Shown here: positions 10,102-19,101 of the stretch, piece after piece
How the letters are laid out: each line of letters begins with the position of its first letter
Position numbering within the stretch: position 1 is the first letter of the stretch
Position numbers and translations under genes: made by a program
Notes under the pieces: model-generated
What the model was told of the DNA's origin: nothing
What the model saw: the letters and a program-made list of their open reading frames with translations, nothing else
Database searches by the model: none
Assembly (NCBI RefSeq): GCF_022530855.2
Contig: NZ_CP099567.1
Location: forward strand, 2,046,001-2,110,000
Direction of reading: 5' to 3'
Length of the DNA: 64,000 nucleotides
DNA from: Candidatus Vondammii sp. HM_W22
GTDB taxonomy: Bacteria > Pseudomonadota > Gammaproteobacteria > Chromatiales > Chromatiaceae

Positions 10102-11012
10102 ACTCTTATAACAACAGCGTCGATGGGCACCCAGGCATCATCGATCGTCTATTTGCTCTGCTTCTCTACGTTCTGCCCCACCATCTACTCTCCAGACTGG
10201 TCTATTGGATCACACGCAGCGAGTGGCCACTGTTGAAAGACGCACTGATCCATACAATGATCAAACTCTATGATGTAGAGATGGGGCTGGCGGTTGAGTC
10301 CGACCCATCGCAATACAAAAGTTTCAACGCTTTCTTCACCCGGCAATTACGTCCCGAAGTAAGACCACTCTCGATGGAGATAGAGACCGTACTCTGCCCG
10401 GTGGACGGTGCTGTCAGCCAAGCAGGAGAGATCAGCAACGGACGCATCTTCCAAGCTAAAGGGCAGGACTATTCGCTCACCGAGCTGCTCGCCGACGATG
10501 AGGAGTGGGCCAAAAAATTCGAAGATGGTAGTTTTGCCACACTCTATTTATCACCCAGGGACTATCATCGAATCCACATGCCGGTGAACGGCAAACTGAG
10601 AACAATGCTCCATGTGCCTGGCAGGCTGTTCAGCGTCAGCCCCTCCACCACACGAACCGTACCTCGCCTGTTCAGCCGCAACGAACGGATAATCAATCTG
10701 TTTGATACAGAGATGGGGCCGGTAGCCGTCATCCTGGTTGGGGCTATCTTCGTCTCCAGCATGGATACCGTCTGGGCAGGCACCATTACACCGTCATCCC
10801 AACGGATTACCCAGTGGAACTACCCAGACAAGCCGACAGAACCTGTCACTCTGAACAAAGGTGATGAACTGGGCAGGTTCAACATGGGATCGACGGTTAT
10901 CCTGCTTTTCGGCAAACAGGTTATCGAGTGGAATGAGCGATTAAGGCCTGGGGTAAAAGTCCGCATGGGGGAAGAGATCGCTAGTCAGCCAAGCAGTGAA
11001 ACAAGCACCTGA
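10098..11012 (+). CDS. psd: Phosphatidylserine decarboxylase proenzyme
   Basis: 304 aa. Converts phosphatidylserine to phosphatidylethanolamine at the inner membrane. Family motifs in order: YKSFNAFFTRQLRPEVRP, CPVDGAVSQAG, YLSPRDYHRIHMPVNG, FSRNERIINLFDTEMGPVAVILVGA and the self-cleavage site FNMGSTVILLF. Cleavage before Ser265 of the GST would give the beta chain and the pyruvoyl alpha chain. Most relatives have LGST; MGST keeps the essential Gly-Ser. The partner enzyme phosphatidylserine synthase is encoded at 52623-53414. The stop lies only 3 bases from the convergent epmA stop with no terminator between. Confidence 0.95.
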   Translation: MNSYNNSVDGHPGIIDRLFALLLYVLPHHLLSRLVYWITRSEWPLLKDALIHTMIKLYDVEMGLAVESDPSQYKSFNAFFTRQLRPEVRPLSMEIETVLCPVDGAVSQAGEISNGRIFQAKGQDYSLTELLADDEEWAKKFEDGSFATLYLSPRDYHRIHMPVNGKLRTMLHVPGRLFSVSPSTTRTVPRLFSRNERIINLFDTEMGPVAVILVGAIFVSSMDTVWAGTITPSSQRITQWNYPDKPTEPVTLNKGDELGRFNMGSTVILLFGKQVIEWNERLRPGVKVRMGEEIASQPSSETST

Positions 11013-11015
11013 TAC

Positions 11016-12005
11016 TTAGGCCCTCGCAAATGGGAAGGCAATAACCTGATCAATATTGTCTACTCCCATAGCCTGCATTAGCAAGCGGTCAATCCCCAAG
11101 GCAACACCGGAACAGTCAGGCAATCCTGCATCAAGGGCCTGGAGCAGATACTCATCCATGGGGACCTGGGGGCAACCTTCATCCCGGCGCTGCAGCAACT
11201 CCTGCTCAAACCGGGAACGCTGCTCAACTGCATCAGCCAACTCATGAAAGCCATTGGCAATCTCCAAGCCATCCATATAGAGTTCGAAACGCTCTGCCAC
11301 CGCTAGATCTCCCGGGCGAATTTTTGCCAGAGAAGCCTGGGTAACCGGATAATCATAGACAAAACAGAGACCCTGTTCCAATCGGGGCTCAATACAGTGG
11401 GTCAGCAACAGGTCTAGCCAGGCATCCGTCGTAGAAAGCGCCAGGGAATCAGCTCCGGGTATCTGCTGCTCAATGGCGCAGAGACGAAGCAGGTCTGCTG
11501 AACTGGTGTGTGAATCTATCCCCAGATGTGATTGAAACAGCTCAGCATAACTGACCCGATGAACTGGGCCGGGATGGGGCAAAACCGCTTGAATCAGACC
11601 CGCCACCTCGTCCATCAACTGGTGCTGGTTGAATCCAGGGCGGTACCACTCCAATAGCGTGAATTCGGGATTATGGATTCTACCCGCCTCACCATTGCGG
11701 AAGACCTTACAGATTTGGTAAATAGGACCGGAACCGGCGGCCAGAAGCCGCTTCATCGGAAATTCAGGCGAGGTGTGCAGATAGAGTTCCCTGCCGGATG
11801 CCGCGCCTGGGCCGGTATAATGGGTAGTCAGGCTGCAGAGCGCAGGATCAGTAACCGCAAAGGCAGAGCAGGCCGGCGTCTCAACCTCCAGCACACTTGC
11901 CTGTCTGAAATAGTCTCTGACGGCAGCCAGCAATGCCCCCCGTGCCTTAATCGCCTCCAGGGATGCCGATGGCCGCCAGCAAGGTTCGTTATTGACCTGC
12001 TTCAG
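11016..12005 (-). CDS. epmA: Elongation factor P--beta-lysine ligase (EpmA/PoxA/GenX)
   Basis: Class II lysyl-tRNA-synthetase-like enzyme that attaches (R)-beta-lysine to Lys34 of EF-P. Motifs: VLEVETPACS, YLHTSPEFPMKRLLAAG (motif 2 region), FRNGEAGRIHNPEFTLLEWYRPG, ELYMDGLEIANGFHEL, and motif 3 GLPDCSGVALGIDRLLM. The start is odd. Homology clearly begins at EPCWRPSASLEAIKARG, but no ATG, GTG or TTG lies upstream in frame before the efp stop. The first TTG (11933) would remove about 24 conserved residues. A CTG at 12003-12005 (or ATT at 12006-12008), 3-6 bases after AAGAAGG, gives 329 aa, close to the 325 aa of E. coli. Start assignment is inference; the function is firm. Confidence 0.88.
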   Translation of the reverse strand: MKQVNNEPCWRPSASLEAIKARGALLAAVRDYFRQASVLEVETPACSAFAVTDPALCSLTTHYTGPGAASGRELYLHTSPEFPMKRLLAAGSGPIYQICKVFRNGEAGRIHNPEFTLLEWYRPGFNQHQLMDEVAGLIQAVLPHPGPVHRVSYAELFQSHLGIDSHTSSADLLRLCAIEQQIPGADSLALSTTDAWLDLLLTHCIEPRLEQGLCFVYDYPVTQASLAKIRPGDLAVAERFELYMDGLEIANGFHELADAVEQRSRFEQELLQRRDEGCPQVPMDEYLLQALDAGLPDCSGVALGIDRLLMQAMGVDNIDQVIAFPFARA

Positions 12006-12008
12006 AAT

Positions 12009-12581
12009 TTAGCCTTCTTTGGCTCTGGAGATATACTCCCCAGTACGGGTGTCAACCTTGATAGTCTCACCCTCCTGAATAAACAGGGGAACGCGCACAA
12101 CGGCCCCACTCACCAGCGTGGCAGGCTTGCCGCCACCACCAGAGGTATCGCCCTTAAGCCCCGGATCGGTTTCGCTCACTGTCAGGGTGACGAAATTGGG
12201 TGGTTCGACGATAATAGGTGCACCGTTCCACAGAACCACCGTATAGGGAGCCTGCCCTTTGAGCCATTTGACATTATCACCCAGTGCCGCCGCATCCGCG
12301 GAGTATTGCTCAAAACTGTCGGAATCCATGAAATACCAGAACTCACCGTCGGTATATAGATACTCCAGTTCCAACTCCATGACATCGGCAGCCTCAACAG
12401 ACTCACCGGATTTAAAGGTTTTTTCCAGCACCCGCCCGGTTTTCAGATTTCGCAGCTTCACCCGGCTGAATGCCTGGCCTTTACCCGGTTTGACAAATTC
12501 ATTCTCAATGATGGAACAGGGGTCCCCATCAAGCATCATCTTCAGGCCGCCCTTGAATTCACTGGTATTATAATTTGCCAT
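12009..12581 (-). CDS. efp: Elongation factor P
   Basis: 190-aa translation factor that binds the ribosome between P and E sites and relieves stalling at polyproline. The KOW-like N-domain carries [10 protein letters not shown], with the modified lysine exactly at residue 34. The two OB domains follow ([42 protein letters not shown]; the C-terminal [16 protein letters not shown]). ATG 12581 has GAGGAAGTG upstream. The open frame continues further upstream but homology starts at MANYN. It is followed directly by epmA and lies divergent to epmB, so substrate and both modifying enzymes sit together. Confidence 0.97.
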   Translation of the reverse strand: MANYNTSEFKGGLKMMLDGDPCSIIENEFVKPGKGQAFSRVKLRNLKTGRVLEKTFKSGESVEAADVMELELEYLYTDGEFWYFMDSDSFEQYSADAAALGDNVKWLKGQAPYTVVLWNGAPIIVEPPNFVTLTVSETDPGLKGDTSGGGGKPATLVSGAVVRVPLFIQEGETIKVDTRTGEYISRAKEG

Positions 12582-12616
12582 CACTTCCTCACGACACAAC
12601 CAACTGGAAAACGCAT
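12582..12616. promoter_or_regulatory. 35-bp divergent gap between efp and epmB
   Basis: The two start codons are only 35 bases apart. The gap holds the efp ribosome binding site (GAGGAAG on the minus strand) and a weak one for epmB (CTGGAAA). There is no room for two full promoters, so at least one must lie inside the opposite gene's coding sequence. Confidence 0.55.
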
Positions 12617-13624
12617 ATGATACATCGAACAGAGTCTGTATGGCAGACTCCTCCCTGGCAAATATCACTGGCCAATGCCTTCACCCAGGTCGATGAGTTC
12701 ATCGAATATCTGGAACTCGATAAAAAACTGCTCCCCGAAGCCCGGATGGCCGCCCGCCAGTTTGGCCTGAAAGTACCCAGAGCATTTGCCGCATTAATCG
12801 AGAAAGGCAACCCTGACGATCCTATTCTCAGGCAATTGCTACCGATTGGCGCCGAGCTTGCCCGTCACCCGGCATTCAATCGGGATCCGGTAGGAGATCT
12901 TGCCACGGAACAGACACCAGGCATGCTGCATAAATATCACGGTCGCCTGTTGCTGGTTACCAGCGGCGCCTGCGGCACCAACTGCCGCTACTGCTTTCGC
13001 CGACACTACCCGTATAGCAGCTCATCAGCAGGTCGTGACCAATGGCAGCACGCACTGGCGTATATCGCCGCTCATAAGGAGGTGACAGAGATCATTCTAA
13101 GTGGCGGCGACCCTCTTGCGCTTTCCGATACCCGGCTGGCGGGGCTGATCCAAGCGCTTGAAGAGATTCCACACCTGACAAGAGTCAGGATACACAGCAG
13201 ACTCCCTGTCGCCGTGCCCGAACGCTTGACACCGAAGCTATTGAAGTGGTTCACTGGCAGCCGCCTGACTCCCGTATTAGTGCTGCACATCAACCATTCA
13301 TCAGAGATCTCTGATGCACTCGGATCAGCTTTAGTACCACTCAGAGAAGCCGGTGCCACCCTGCTCAACCAATCGGTACTGCTACGCGGGGTAAATGACT
13401 CAAACAAGCAGCTCAGTGAGCTCAGTGAAGCACTGTTTGCGAACAGCATTCTCCCCTATTACCTTCATCTACTCGACCGGGTAGAGGGAGCAACACATTT
13501 TGAAGTACCAGAGGACCATGCAAAAGAGTTGCACCGAACACTGCGGGAGCAACTTCCTGGATACTTGGTTCCCAAGCTGGTCCGGGAAACTACCGGTGAA
13601 AAAGCAAAACTGCCAGTATGTTAG
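12617..13624 (+). CDS. epmB: EF-P beta-lysylation protein EpmB (lysine 2,3-aminomutase)
   Basis: Radical SAM, PLP-dependent aminomutase of 335 aa that converts L-lysine to (R)-beta-lysine for EF-P modification. The 4Fe-4S cysteines are in [18 protein letters not shown] (CxxxCxxC). FSGGDPL is represented by [20 protein letters not shown] appears as VRIHSRLPV, and [13 protein letters not shown] and [15 protein letters not shown] follow. ATG 12617 is the first sensible start; the frame is open further upstream without a start codon supported by homology. The gene ends at [14 protein letters not shown], 10 bases before an IS5 terminal repeat, so the last few residues may have been altered by that insertion. 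Confidence 0.95.
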   Translation: MIHRTESVWQTPPWQISLANAFTQVDEFIEYLELDKKLLPEARMAARQFGLKVPRAFAALIEKGNPDDPILRQLLPIGAELARHPAFNRDPVGDLATEQTPGMLHKYHGRLLLVTSGACGTNCRYCFRRHYPYSSSSAGRDQWQHALAYIAAHKEVTEIILSGGDPLALSDTRLAGLIQALEEIPHLTRVRIHSRLPVAVPERLTPKLLKWFTGSRLTPVLVLHINHSSEISDALGSALVPLREAGATLLNQSVLLRGVNDSNKQLSELSEALFANSILPYYLHLLDRVEGATHFEVPEDHAKELHRTLREQLPGYLVPKLVRETTGEKAKLPVC

Positions 13625-13634
13625 GGCGCACCAA

Positions 13635-14563
13635 GGAAACCTCTAAAAAAAACCAACAAAGGCCAATAGTCTCTAGCAAATCTGGGGGAGTCCGGCATCT
13701 TCACGCTCATTTTTCTGGCAACATCCACACCCATACCTCGCTTCATCTGGCCAGCCACACCAATCGACGCATTTTGCACACCAAATTCATCATACCAATC
13801 TTCACACCGGGCCCGCCTTGCCCGATGCTACGCACCAAGTCGATTGGCCTGCCGGGCAAACACGTGCTCAACTCGAGCCCGAAATCTTGATCGTTTTCGG
13901 TTTGCCTCATTGCTCCCGTTCATTCAAGGGGCGTTTGCGTGTCGACTTGTCGATGAATCTGACTGCAGTAATGCGCACCCGGTAAAGCGACTTCCCGTTC
14001 TACACTGTGGTAAGCAGAATCGGCCCAGACACTTCTATTACTGTTGTTCTCATCCAGCAGCTCCTCAAAGACCTGACTATCATGAACTTCAGCCGATGTG
14101 ATGGCGTACTTGCGAATGGCCTTGTGCTTCCGGTCTATGCTGATGTGTTTTTTGTACCCATAGTGGGTTTTGCCATGCTTCATGGTCCAGTGGGCTGCAA
14201 CATCCTTCTGGCGGCGTTTGTTATCACCTCATGCTCAGGGCTGCCCCCATCTTTGATTTGCCTATTTTCCTCTCGCGTATTACGTTGCCTGGGTACTGGG
14301 ACGATAGCTGCATCTGCAATCTATCCCTTGCGAGCACTGAAGCCTGCTGCATCAATCTGGATCAACAGCTCTGAAAAAGTTTGTCAACAAGGCCCCGTTC
14401 TTTCAGGCGCTCACGATATACCCAAACCATTCTGGCATCGGGTACCTTACCCTCCGGGCTCAGCACAAGAAAACGACAAAAGCTATAGCGATCCCGAATT
14501 TGGAACTCTGCTTGATCACCGGACAGATTGAACAAATGCTGTAGGACCAACACCTTGAACTAT
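13635..14563 (-). mobile_element. IS5-family remnant (second type), truncated
   Basis: Begins with GGAAACCTCTAAAAA, a one-base-longer version of the terminal repeat seen at 3936. It contains the transposase reading on the minus strand in several frames (HYGYKKHISIDRKHK, VWADSAYHSVERE, GLKERG). It stops at about 14563, inside what would be the MLVLQHLFNLSGD region, where IS3-family sequence starts. The far terminal repeat is lost. Confidence 0.85.
13900..14553 (-). pseudogene. IS5-family transposase fragment
   Basis: Broken, N-terminally truncated reading of the transposase found at 4004-5004. It is split over at least three frames and includes a deletion around 14225-14260. Recognisable stretches: MLVLQHLFNLSGDQAEFQIRDRYSF, MKHGKTHYGYKKHISIDRKHK and SQVFEELLDENNSNRSVWADSAY. 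Confidence 0.8.
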
Positions 14564-14567
14564 TCTG

Positions 14568-14675
14568 ATTTAATTGATCTGGACACTTGAATAAAAGACA
14601 ATACCGTTGATTATTGGAGCGTATATGAATCAAAAACGAGTTTACAAGAGTTACCCTTGTAGATTCAAGGGGTCG
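14568..14675 (+). mobile_element. 5' end of an IS3-family element
   Basis: Fragment matching the 5' end of the IS3 element at 802-2030: terminal repeat CTGATTTAATTGATCTGG, then the leader and the orfA start MNQKRVYKSYPC. It ends where IS30-type sequence begins. About 100 bases of an otherwise missing copy. Confidence 0.75.
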
Positions 14676-14719
14676 GTGCAACACATTATACTCAATGATC
14701 AATTTATGGGGATTATGTG

Positions 14720-15536
14720 ATGGCAAGACTTGGCAGATCTGGACTCACAGATGATCAAAAACAAGAACTATGGTCACGTTGGCGGAAGGGAGAATCACTT
14801 AGTGATATAGGCCGTGCCCTCGAAAAACAGCCTGCATCAATTTTTGGTGTGCTAAGACTATTTGGAGGGTATTGCCCTTCAGTTCGGAAACGAGCTCGAA
14901 ATGCTCTCAGCCTGGAAGAACGTGAAGAAATATCCAGAGGGCTTTCCGTGGGCTTGTCTTTGCGTCAGATAGCAAGAGACCTTGATCGCTCACCCTCAAC
15001 CATAAGCAGGGAAATTCAGCGCAATGGGGGGGAATGAACCGCTATCGTGCAAATATTGCTGATAGTAAAGCTTGGGATCGTGCTCGTAGGCTAAAGCTGT
15101 GTAGACTTGCCCAGTGAGATAATCTTCGTAAAATCGTAGCCGATAAGCTTTCAAGAGTGGCCTCCTGAGCAGATATCTAGCTGGCTAAAGCGAAATTATC
15201 CAGAGAATGAGAGAAGTTACGTGTGTCACACGAAACCATCTACAAAAGCCTATTCATTCAGTCTCGTTGCGTATTGAAAAAAGAGCTTCAAAGACATCTT
15301 AGAACGCGAAGAGTCTTTCGGCAGTCCAGGCATAGTAATATTAAAGGGCTACCCAGAAGTGGCATTATTGATGGTATTTCCATAATCGCCCACCTGAAAT
15401 TGAAGACCGGGCCGTCCCTGGCTACTGGGAAGGCGATTTGATCTCAGGTTCTTCCAATACTCATATAGCTACGTTAGTAGAGCGTCACTCGCGATTTACT
15501 ATGCTCGTTAAAGTCGCAGGGAAAGACACTAAATTC
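14720..15536 (+). pseudogene. IS30-family transposase, decayed and cut
   Basis: The N-terminus shows the IS30 helix-turn-helix region with LTDDQKQELWSRWRKGESLSDIGRAL and LRQIARDLDRSPSTISREI. After residue 106 the frame breaks; later pieces are VSHETIYKSLFIQSR, LKKELQRHLRTRR and the catalytic-domain stretch YWEGDLISGS, IATLVERHSRFTMLVKV. It stops at 15536, where the terminal repeat of IS5 copy B begins. The rest of the IS30 gene is not found on the other side of that copy, so a deletion accompanied or followed the insertion. Confidence 0.85.
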
Positions 15537-15657
15537 GTCGACCCTGAAATATTCATAACGCAATGATTTATATAAAATAAGCGTCTAAATTTGATAAAAT
15601 AAACGTCCGAGAAAGGGGTAAAAGCAGAGAAAAACTGGACGAAACAGAGGTGGATAA

Positions 15658-16794
15658 TTGAGCAACGCCAAGACAGACAATCCCAACCAGCAAAATTTCC
15701 TGCACCAGAACTTACTGGATCAGCTGATCCCCAAGCATCCACTTTTGCTATTGGCCAGACAGATAGACTGGTCATATTTTGATGCTGAATTTGCCCCGCT
15801 TTATTCTCATCTTGGAAAGCCCTCAAAATCCATCCGCCTAATGGTGGGCCTCTCGATACTCAAGCATCTGGAAGACCTCAGTGACGAGGTTCTGATTCAA
15901 CGCTGGATACAAAATCCCTATTACCAGAGTTTTACGGGTGAGATCGAATTCCAATGGCAACTTCCTTGTGACCCCTCCGACCTGACTTACTTCAGAAAGC
16001 GTATTGGCAACGAAGGTTTTGAAAAGGTCCTGGCTGCCTCTATCGCCTTACATCAAGAAAAGGCGATCGAAGATAAAATGTGTATCGACACTACCGTACA
16101 AGAGAAAAACATTACCTTTCCAACTGATGCAAAGCAGTACCGAAAGATACACGGGCAGTTACTCAAAATGGCCCGAGCAGAAGGTATCGTGCTCAGTCGA
16201 AGCCATGAGAAGGAAGTAAAAATTCTCAAGCTCCCCACCCGATTTGCCACACATCCGAGGAATCGTAAAAAGGCACGTAAGGCCGTCAAGCGATTAAAGA
16301 CCATCAGCGGCCGATTACTGCGTGAAATACAGCGTAAGATGACCGCAGAACAACAGAAATTCTATGCAGAAAAGTTCGCCCTGTACCAGCGCATGCTGAA
16401 TCAGAAGCGTGCTGATAAAAATAAGTTGTACAGCCTACATGAACCTCATATTTACTGTATGAGCAAAGGCAAGACCCAGCAGCGTTATGAGTTTGGCACC
16501 AAGGCATCAATCACCACCACAAGGGACGCGGGCATTGTGATTGGTGCCCTGGCTTTTGAGAAGAATGTATTTGATGGTCACACCGTACCTGAGGTCTTGG
16601 CACAGGTGAAACGTCTCATCAATCGAGTACCCAAAGTGGGTATTGCTGATCGAGGTTATCGGGGCAAATCAAGGGTTAATGACACCCAGATAGTAACGCC
16701 AAAGCCTGCTAGTAAGAATACCTCAGAAGAAGCCATGGCATTAGCCAGAAAACGTTTCAGAAGACGAGCTGGCATCGAGCCTGTGGTCACTTAA
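15658..16794 (+). CDS. IS5-family transposase, copy B
   Basis: 378-aa DDE transposase. Start is TTG, preceded by GAGGTGG at good spacing; the same start serves all copies. The DUF772-like N-terminus has RLMVGLSILKHLEDLSDEVLIQRW and CDPSDLTYFRKRIG; the DDE_Tnp_1 core has CIDTTVQEKNITFP and VGIADRGYRG; the R-x3-E signature is RAGIE near the end. The frame stops at EPVVT, whereas the family normally continues EPVIGHLK plus about 50 residues. The missing part is present downstream in the -1 frame (16791-16976). The copy therefore makes a C-terminally truncated protein unless the frame is bypassed. Confidence 0.88.
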   Translation: MSNAKTDNPNQQNFLHQNLLDQLIPKHPLLLLARQIDWSYFDAEFAPLYSHLGKPSKSIRLMVGLSILKHLEDLSDEVLIQRWIQNPYYQSFTGEIEFQWQLPCDPSDLTYFRKRIGNEGFEKVLAASIALHQEKAIEDKMCIDTTVQEKNITFPTDAKQYRKIHGQLLKMARAEGIVLSRSHEKEVKILKLPTRFATHPRNRKKARKAVKRLKTISGRLLREIQRKMTAEQQKFYAEKFALYQRMLNQKRADKNKLYSLHEPHIYCMSKGKTQQRYEFGTKASITTTRDAGIVIGALAFEKNVFDGHTVPEVLAQVKRLINRVPKVGIADRGYRGKSRVNDTQIVTPKPASKNTSEEAMALARKRFRRRAGIEPVVT

Positions 16795-16976
16795 AGAGTG
16801 ACCACAGGCTAAAAAGGAACTTTCTTAAAGGCTTTGCCGGGGATCAGATTAACTTGCTTATGGCGGCGGCTGCCTTCAACTTCAGAAAATGGATGAGGGA
16901 GGTTCTTTTTGTGCTGAAAAATATCATGTCCATACTGTTGTTCCTGTTTACAAAACAGAAACAACAGTATTATTAA
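16791..16976 (+). pseudogene. Detached C-terminus of the IS5-family transposase (copy B)
   Basis: In the -1 frame relative to the transposase this reads LKSDHRLKRNFLKGFAGD, then QINLLMAAAAFNFRKWM, and runs open to a TAA at 16974-16976. GHLKSD, LKGxxGD and AAAAFNFRKWM are the standard end of this transposase family. It has no start codon or ribosome binding site of its own, so it is the severed end of the upstream protein rather than a separate gene. Confidence 0.85.
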
Positions 16977-17005
16977 GTGCCTGGAATGAATATTTCAGGG
17001 TCGAC

Positions 17006-17468
17006 TAATTACCCTGTCCTGCAACCTTTCAACCACAAATTCGGGCACCTGTGGATCATTCTCTTCGGTGGTTCTAACATGGCCTGGGCACTGGTGATGG
17101 GCGCCAGTCTGGCGTTGATGCTGGTGGGTTATATCTTGCTTTCCAGGGGGGGGCGGCAAGTGCACAGCGCATCCAGACGCATGGTTACGGATGGCCTCTA
17201 TGCTTTTGTCCGGCATCCACAGTACACCGGTCTGTTCCTGGTCATTGCCGGTTTCCTGGTGCAATGGCCAACACTGCTGACGGTGTTGATGGCGCCGATG
17301 CTGCTGTATGCCTATGCACACCTGGCACGCTCTGAGGAACGTCACACGTTGAAACAGTTTGGTGAACGTTACGGTAAATATATGCGTAGCGTACCGGTCT
17401 TTTTCCCGCCCCGGAAGCAATATAAGGCATTCTTTACGACGGCAGGTACCGGAAGAACCGGGAAATGA
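17006..17468 (+). pseudogene. Isoprenylcysteine carboxyl methyltransferase-like membrane protein, 5' truncated
   Basis: Remaining 154 codons of an ICMT/PEMT-type membrane methyltransferase. Membrane segments are MAWALVMGASLALMLVGYILL and a later pair, followed by the SAM-binding signature GLYAFVRHPQYTGLFLVIAGF and the C-terminal ERYGKYMRSVPVFFP. IS5 copy B removed the start; the open frame now begins inside the IS end at 16977. Genes of this family occur in metal-resistance clusters with small membrane peptides such as the one directly downstream. A shortened product from an internal ATG (17080) is possible but unlikely to be active. Confidence 0.8.
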
Positions 17469-17520
17469 GGTGCAGAAATAAACGTGTTGGCGCCGGCGCC
17501 ATGCCGGCCGGGAGGTAACA

Positions 17521-17613
17521 ATGGAAGGCTTATTCTCATTTCTTATGATCGGCGGCCTGTTCTTTCTTATGATGCGCTACGGCTGCGGTGCACACAGCCC
17601 ATGGTGGTCATGA
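17521..17613 (+). CDS. Small membrane peptide, DUF2933-like
   Basis: 30-codon gene: one hydrophobic helix (LFSFLMIGGLFFLMM) followed by RYGCGAHSPWWS. The start ATG has GGGAGGT 5 bases upstream, a far better site than chance would give. Short peptides with a single helix followed by R(Y/F)GCGAH occur next to ICMT-like methyltransferases and copper or heavy-metal genes in proteobacteria (recalled family knowledge). Usual versions continue with a His-rich tail, which is absent here. It probably belonged to the same operon as the truncated gene 52 bases upstream. Confidence 0.65.
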   Translation: MEGLFSFLMIGGLFFLMMRYGCGAHSPWWS

Positions 17614-17645
17614 TAGATATAGCAGTCATAGTGCAGACAATGAAG

Positions 17646-18700
17646 TGACCTTTCCCCCAGAAATAGAGCCATGACAAGGATGAGATTTCCAATTAGTTTG
17701 TATATTAGGAGATCTCAACATGAAGAAGAAGCGTTACAGAGAAGAGCAAATTATTGGTGCCATCAAGCAGCATGAGTCAGGGGTAAAAGTTGATGACATT
17801 TGTCGTCAGTTCGGCATTTCAACCGGGTGCTTTTATAACTGGCGAAGCAAGCACGCCGGGATGGATGTCTCAGAAGCCAAACGGCTCAAAGAGCTTGAAA
17901 GCGAAAACAACAAGCTTAATAGGCTTAAGTAGAACCGCTTTTCGGTACGTCACTCAATGGGGAAAAGATGAGCCTCTACGCAAACGGTTACTTGAGCTGG
18001 CAAAAAAGCATCCGAGTTATGGTTATTTGTTTTTACATGGCCTCCTGAGAGGAGAGGGGCTTGTGAAAAACAAGAAGCGGACCTACCGAGTCTATAACGA
18101 AGAAGGTCTTCAAGTGAGGACTAAAAAACGCAAGAAGATAATACGACCAAGAATGCCAACGATTATGCCCATTGGTAAAAATATACGCTGGTCAATGGAT
18201 TTTGTCAGTGATCAGTTGGCTAATGGTCGCCGCTTTCGAGTATTTAATGTGATTGATGATTACTCAAGAGAAGTTATTGGCCAGCTCTCTGACTTCTCGA
18301 TCAATGGTCACCAGGTCGCTCGTTTTTAACTCAGGTGATTAAGCTAAGGAGCGCTCCGGATCAAATAATCTGCGACAACGGTACTGAGTTTACTAGCAAG
18401 GCGATGTTCTACTGGCAAAAAGAAAGTGGCGTTAAGCTAGGTTTTATTCAGCCAGGCAAGCCTACTCAGAATGCGTTTGTAGAAAGCTTAAACGGTAAAT
18501 TCAGAAATGAATGTTTAAATCAGCATTGGTTCAGGTCCATTGATGACGCTAGACATGAAATTGATCAATGGCGAGAGCACTACAATCACGTGCGGCCTCA
18601 TAGCGCATTAAATTATTTGTCACCTGTGGCCTTTGTAAATAGGGCCGCTTAGAATGAATTATCTCATCCAAGTCTTGGTATTAAGATGGGGGGAAGGTCA
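17646..18700 (+). mobile_element. IS3-family (IS407-like) element, internally deleted
   Basis: 1055 bp with terminal repeats TGACCTTTCCCCC (left) and TGACCTTCCCCCC (right, inverted). Contains orfA and orfB, with the end of orfA and start of orfB deleted near 17930. Flanks do not show a clear duplication. Confidence 0.85.
17720..18652 (+). pseudogene. IS407-like transposase orfA/orfB, broken
   Basis: OrfA starts MKKKRYREEQIIGAIKQHE with the HTH_Tnp_1 pattern VDDICRQFGISTGCFYNW. It breaks off after KLNRLK. OrfB resumes as RYVTQWGKDEPLRKRLLELA and carries the DDE core: WSMDFVSDQL, ICDNGTEFTSKAM and NAFVESLNGKFRNECLN, then HYNHVRPHSAL. A missing T at about 18327 splits orfB (CGTTTTTAACT where LTQ should be encoded). 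Not functional. Confidence 0.88.
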
Positions 18701-19101
18701 TGTGGAACGTATTTGCTTGATATGGTGCTGTTCTTATAAGCAATGACAGATCGTAACTATATGAAGCATATCAAATATCTTATTGAATAGGAGTGAGTTT
18801 CTTTTAGATGGCTGCTTTTGGATGTTTCCTGCCTGATACTCCTGATTAATTTTAGTCCTGAAGTAGTTCACCCTGACAGGATTTTTCTTTACTCTTTCTC
18901 GGGGAGCTATTGGCTACCTTGAGAAGGATAAGTGGTACTTACAGGAACAGACCGCTTAATCGTAAAAACTTGTCCCCTTCATCTATTTCCTTAGGTTTAA
19001 TCAGTGTTGATGTATTACTTGGAATATTATGAGAGTCAAAATTATTTATCATTATTGATTAATAATGAATTGTACTGACATTGAACCAGAATCAAAATGG
19101 A
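18701..19101. other. AT-rich gap without a gene
   Basis: About 400 bases between the IS407-like element and the first conjugation gene. In intact elements of this type further conjugation genes follow PFL_4697 here, but no homologous reading frame is visible, so they have been lost. No clear terminator seen. Confidence 0.4.

Larger units (their letters stand above)
15537..17005 (+). mobile_element. IS5-family element, copy B, complete
   Basis: 1469 bp with perfect 20-bp terminal inverted repeats GTCGACCCTGAAATATTCAT. It contains a 378-codon transposase gene, a palindrome over its stop codon (16780-16812), a conserved downstream -1 frame and a second long hairpin near the right end (16930-16971). 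It sits between an IS30 remnant and a truncated methyltransferase gene, whose 5' part it replaced. No target duplication is visible. Confidence 0.95.

Noticed and set aside
16780-16812. Programmed -1 ribosomal frameshifting to join the IS5 transposase to its downstream -1 frame, stimulated by the palindrome
   Set aside because: No X-XXY-YYZ slippery heptamer is present in the 0 frame before the TAA, the stem contains the stop itself instead of lying 5-8 bases downstream, and the shift would give E-x5-K instead of the family's E-x6-K. A small deletion explains it better.
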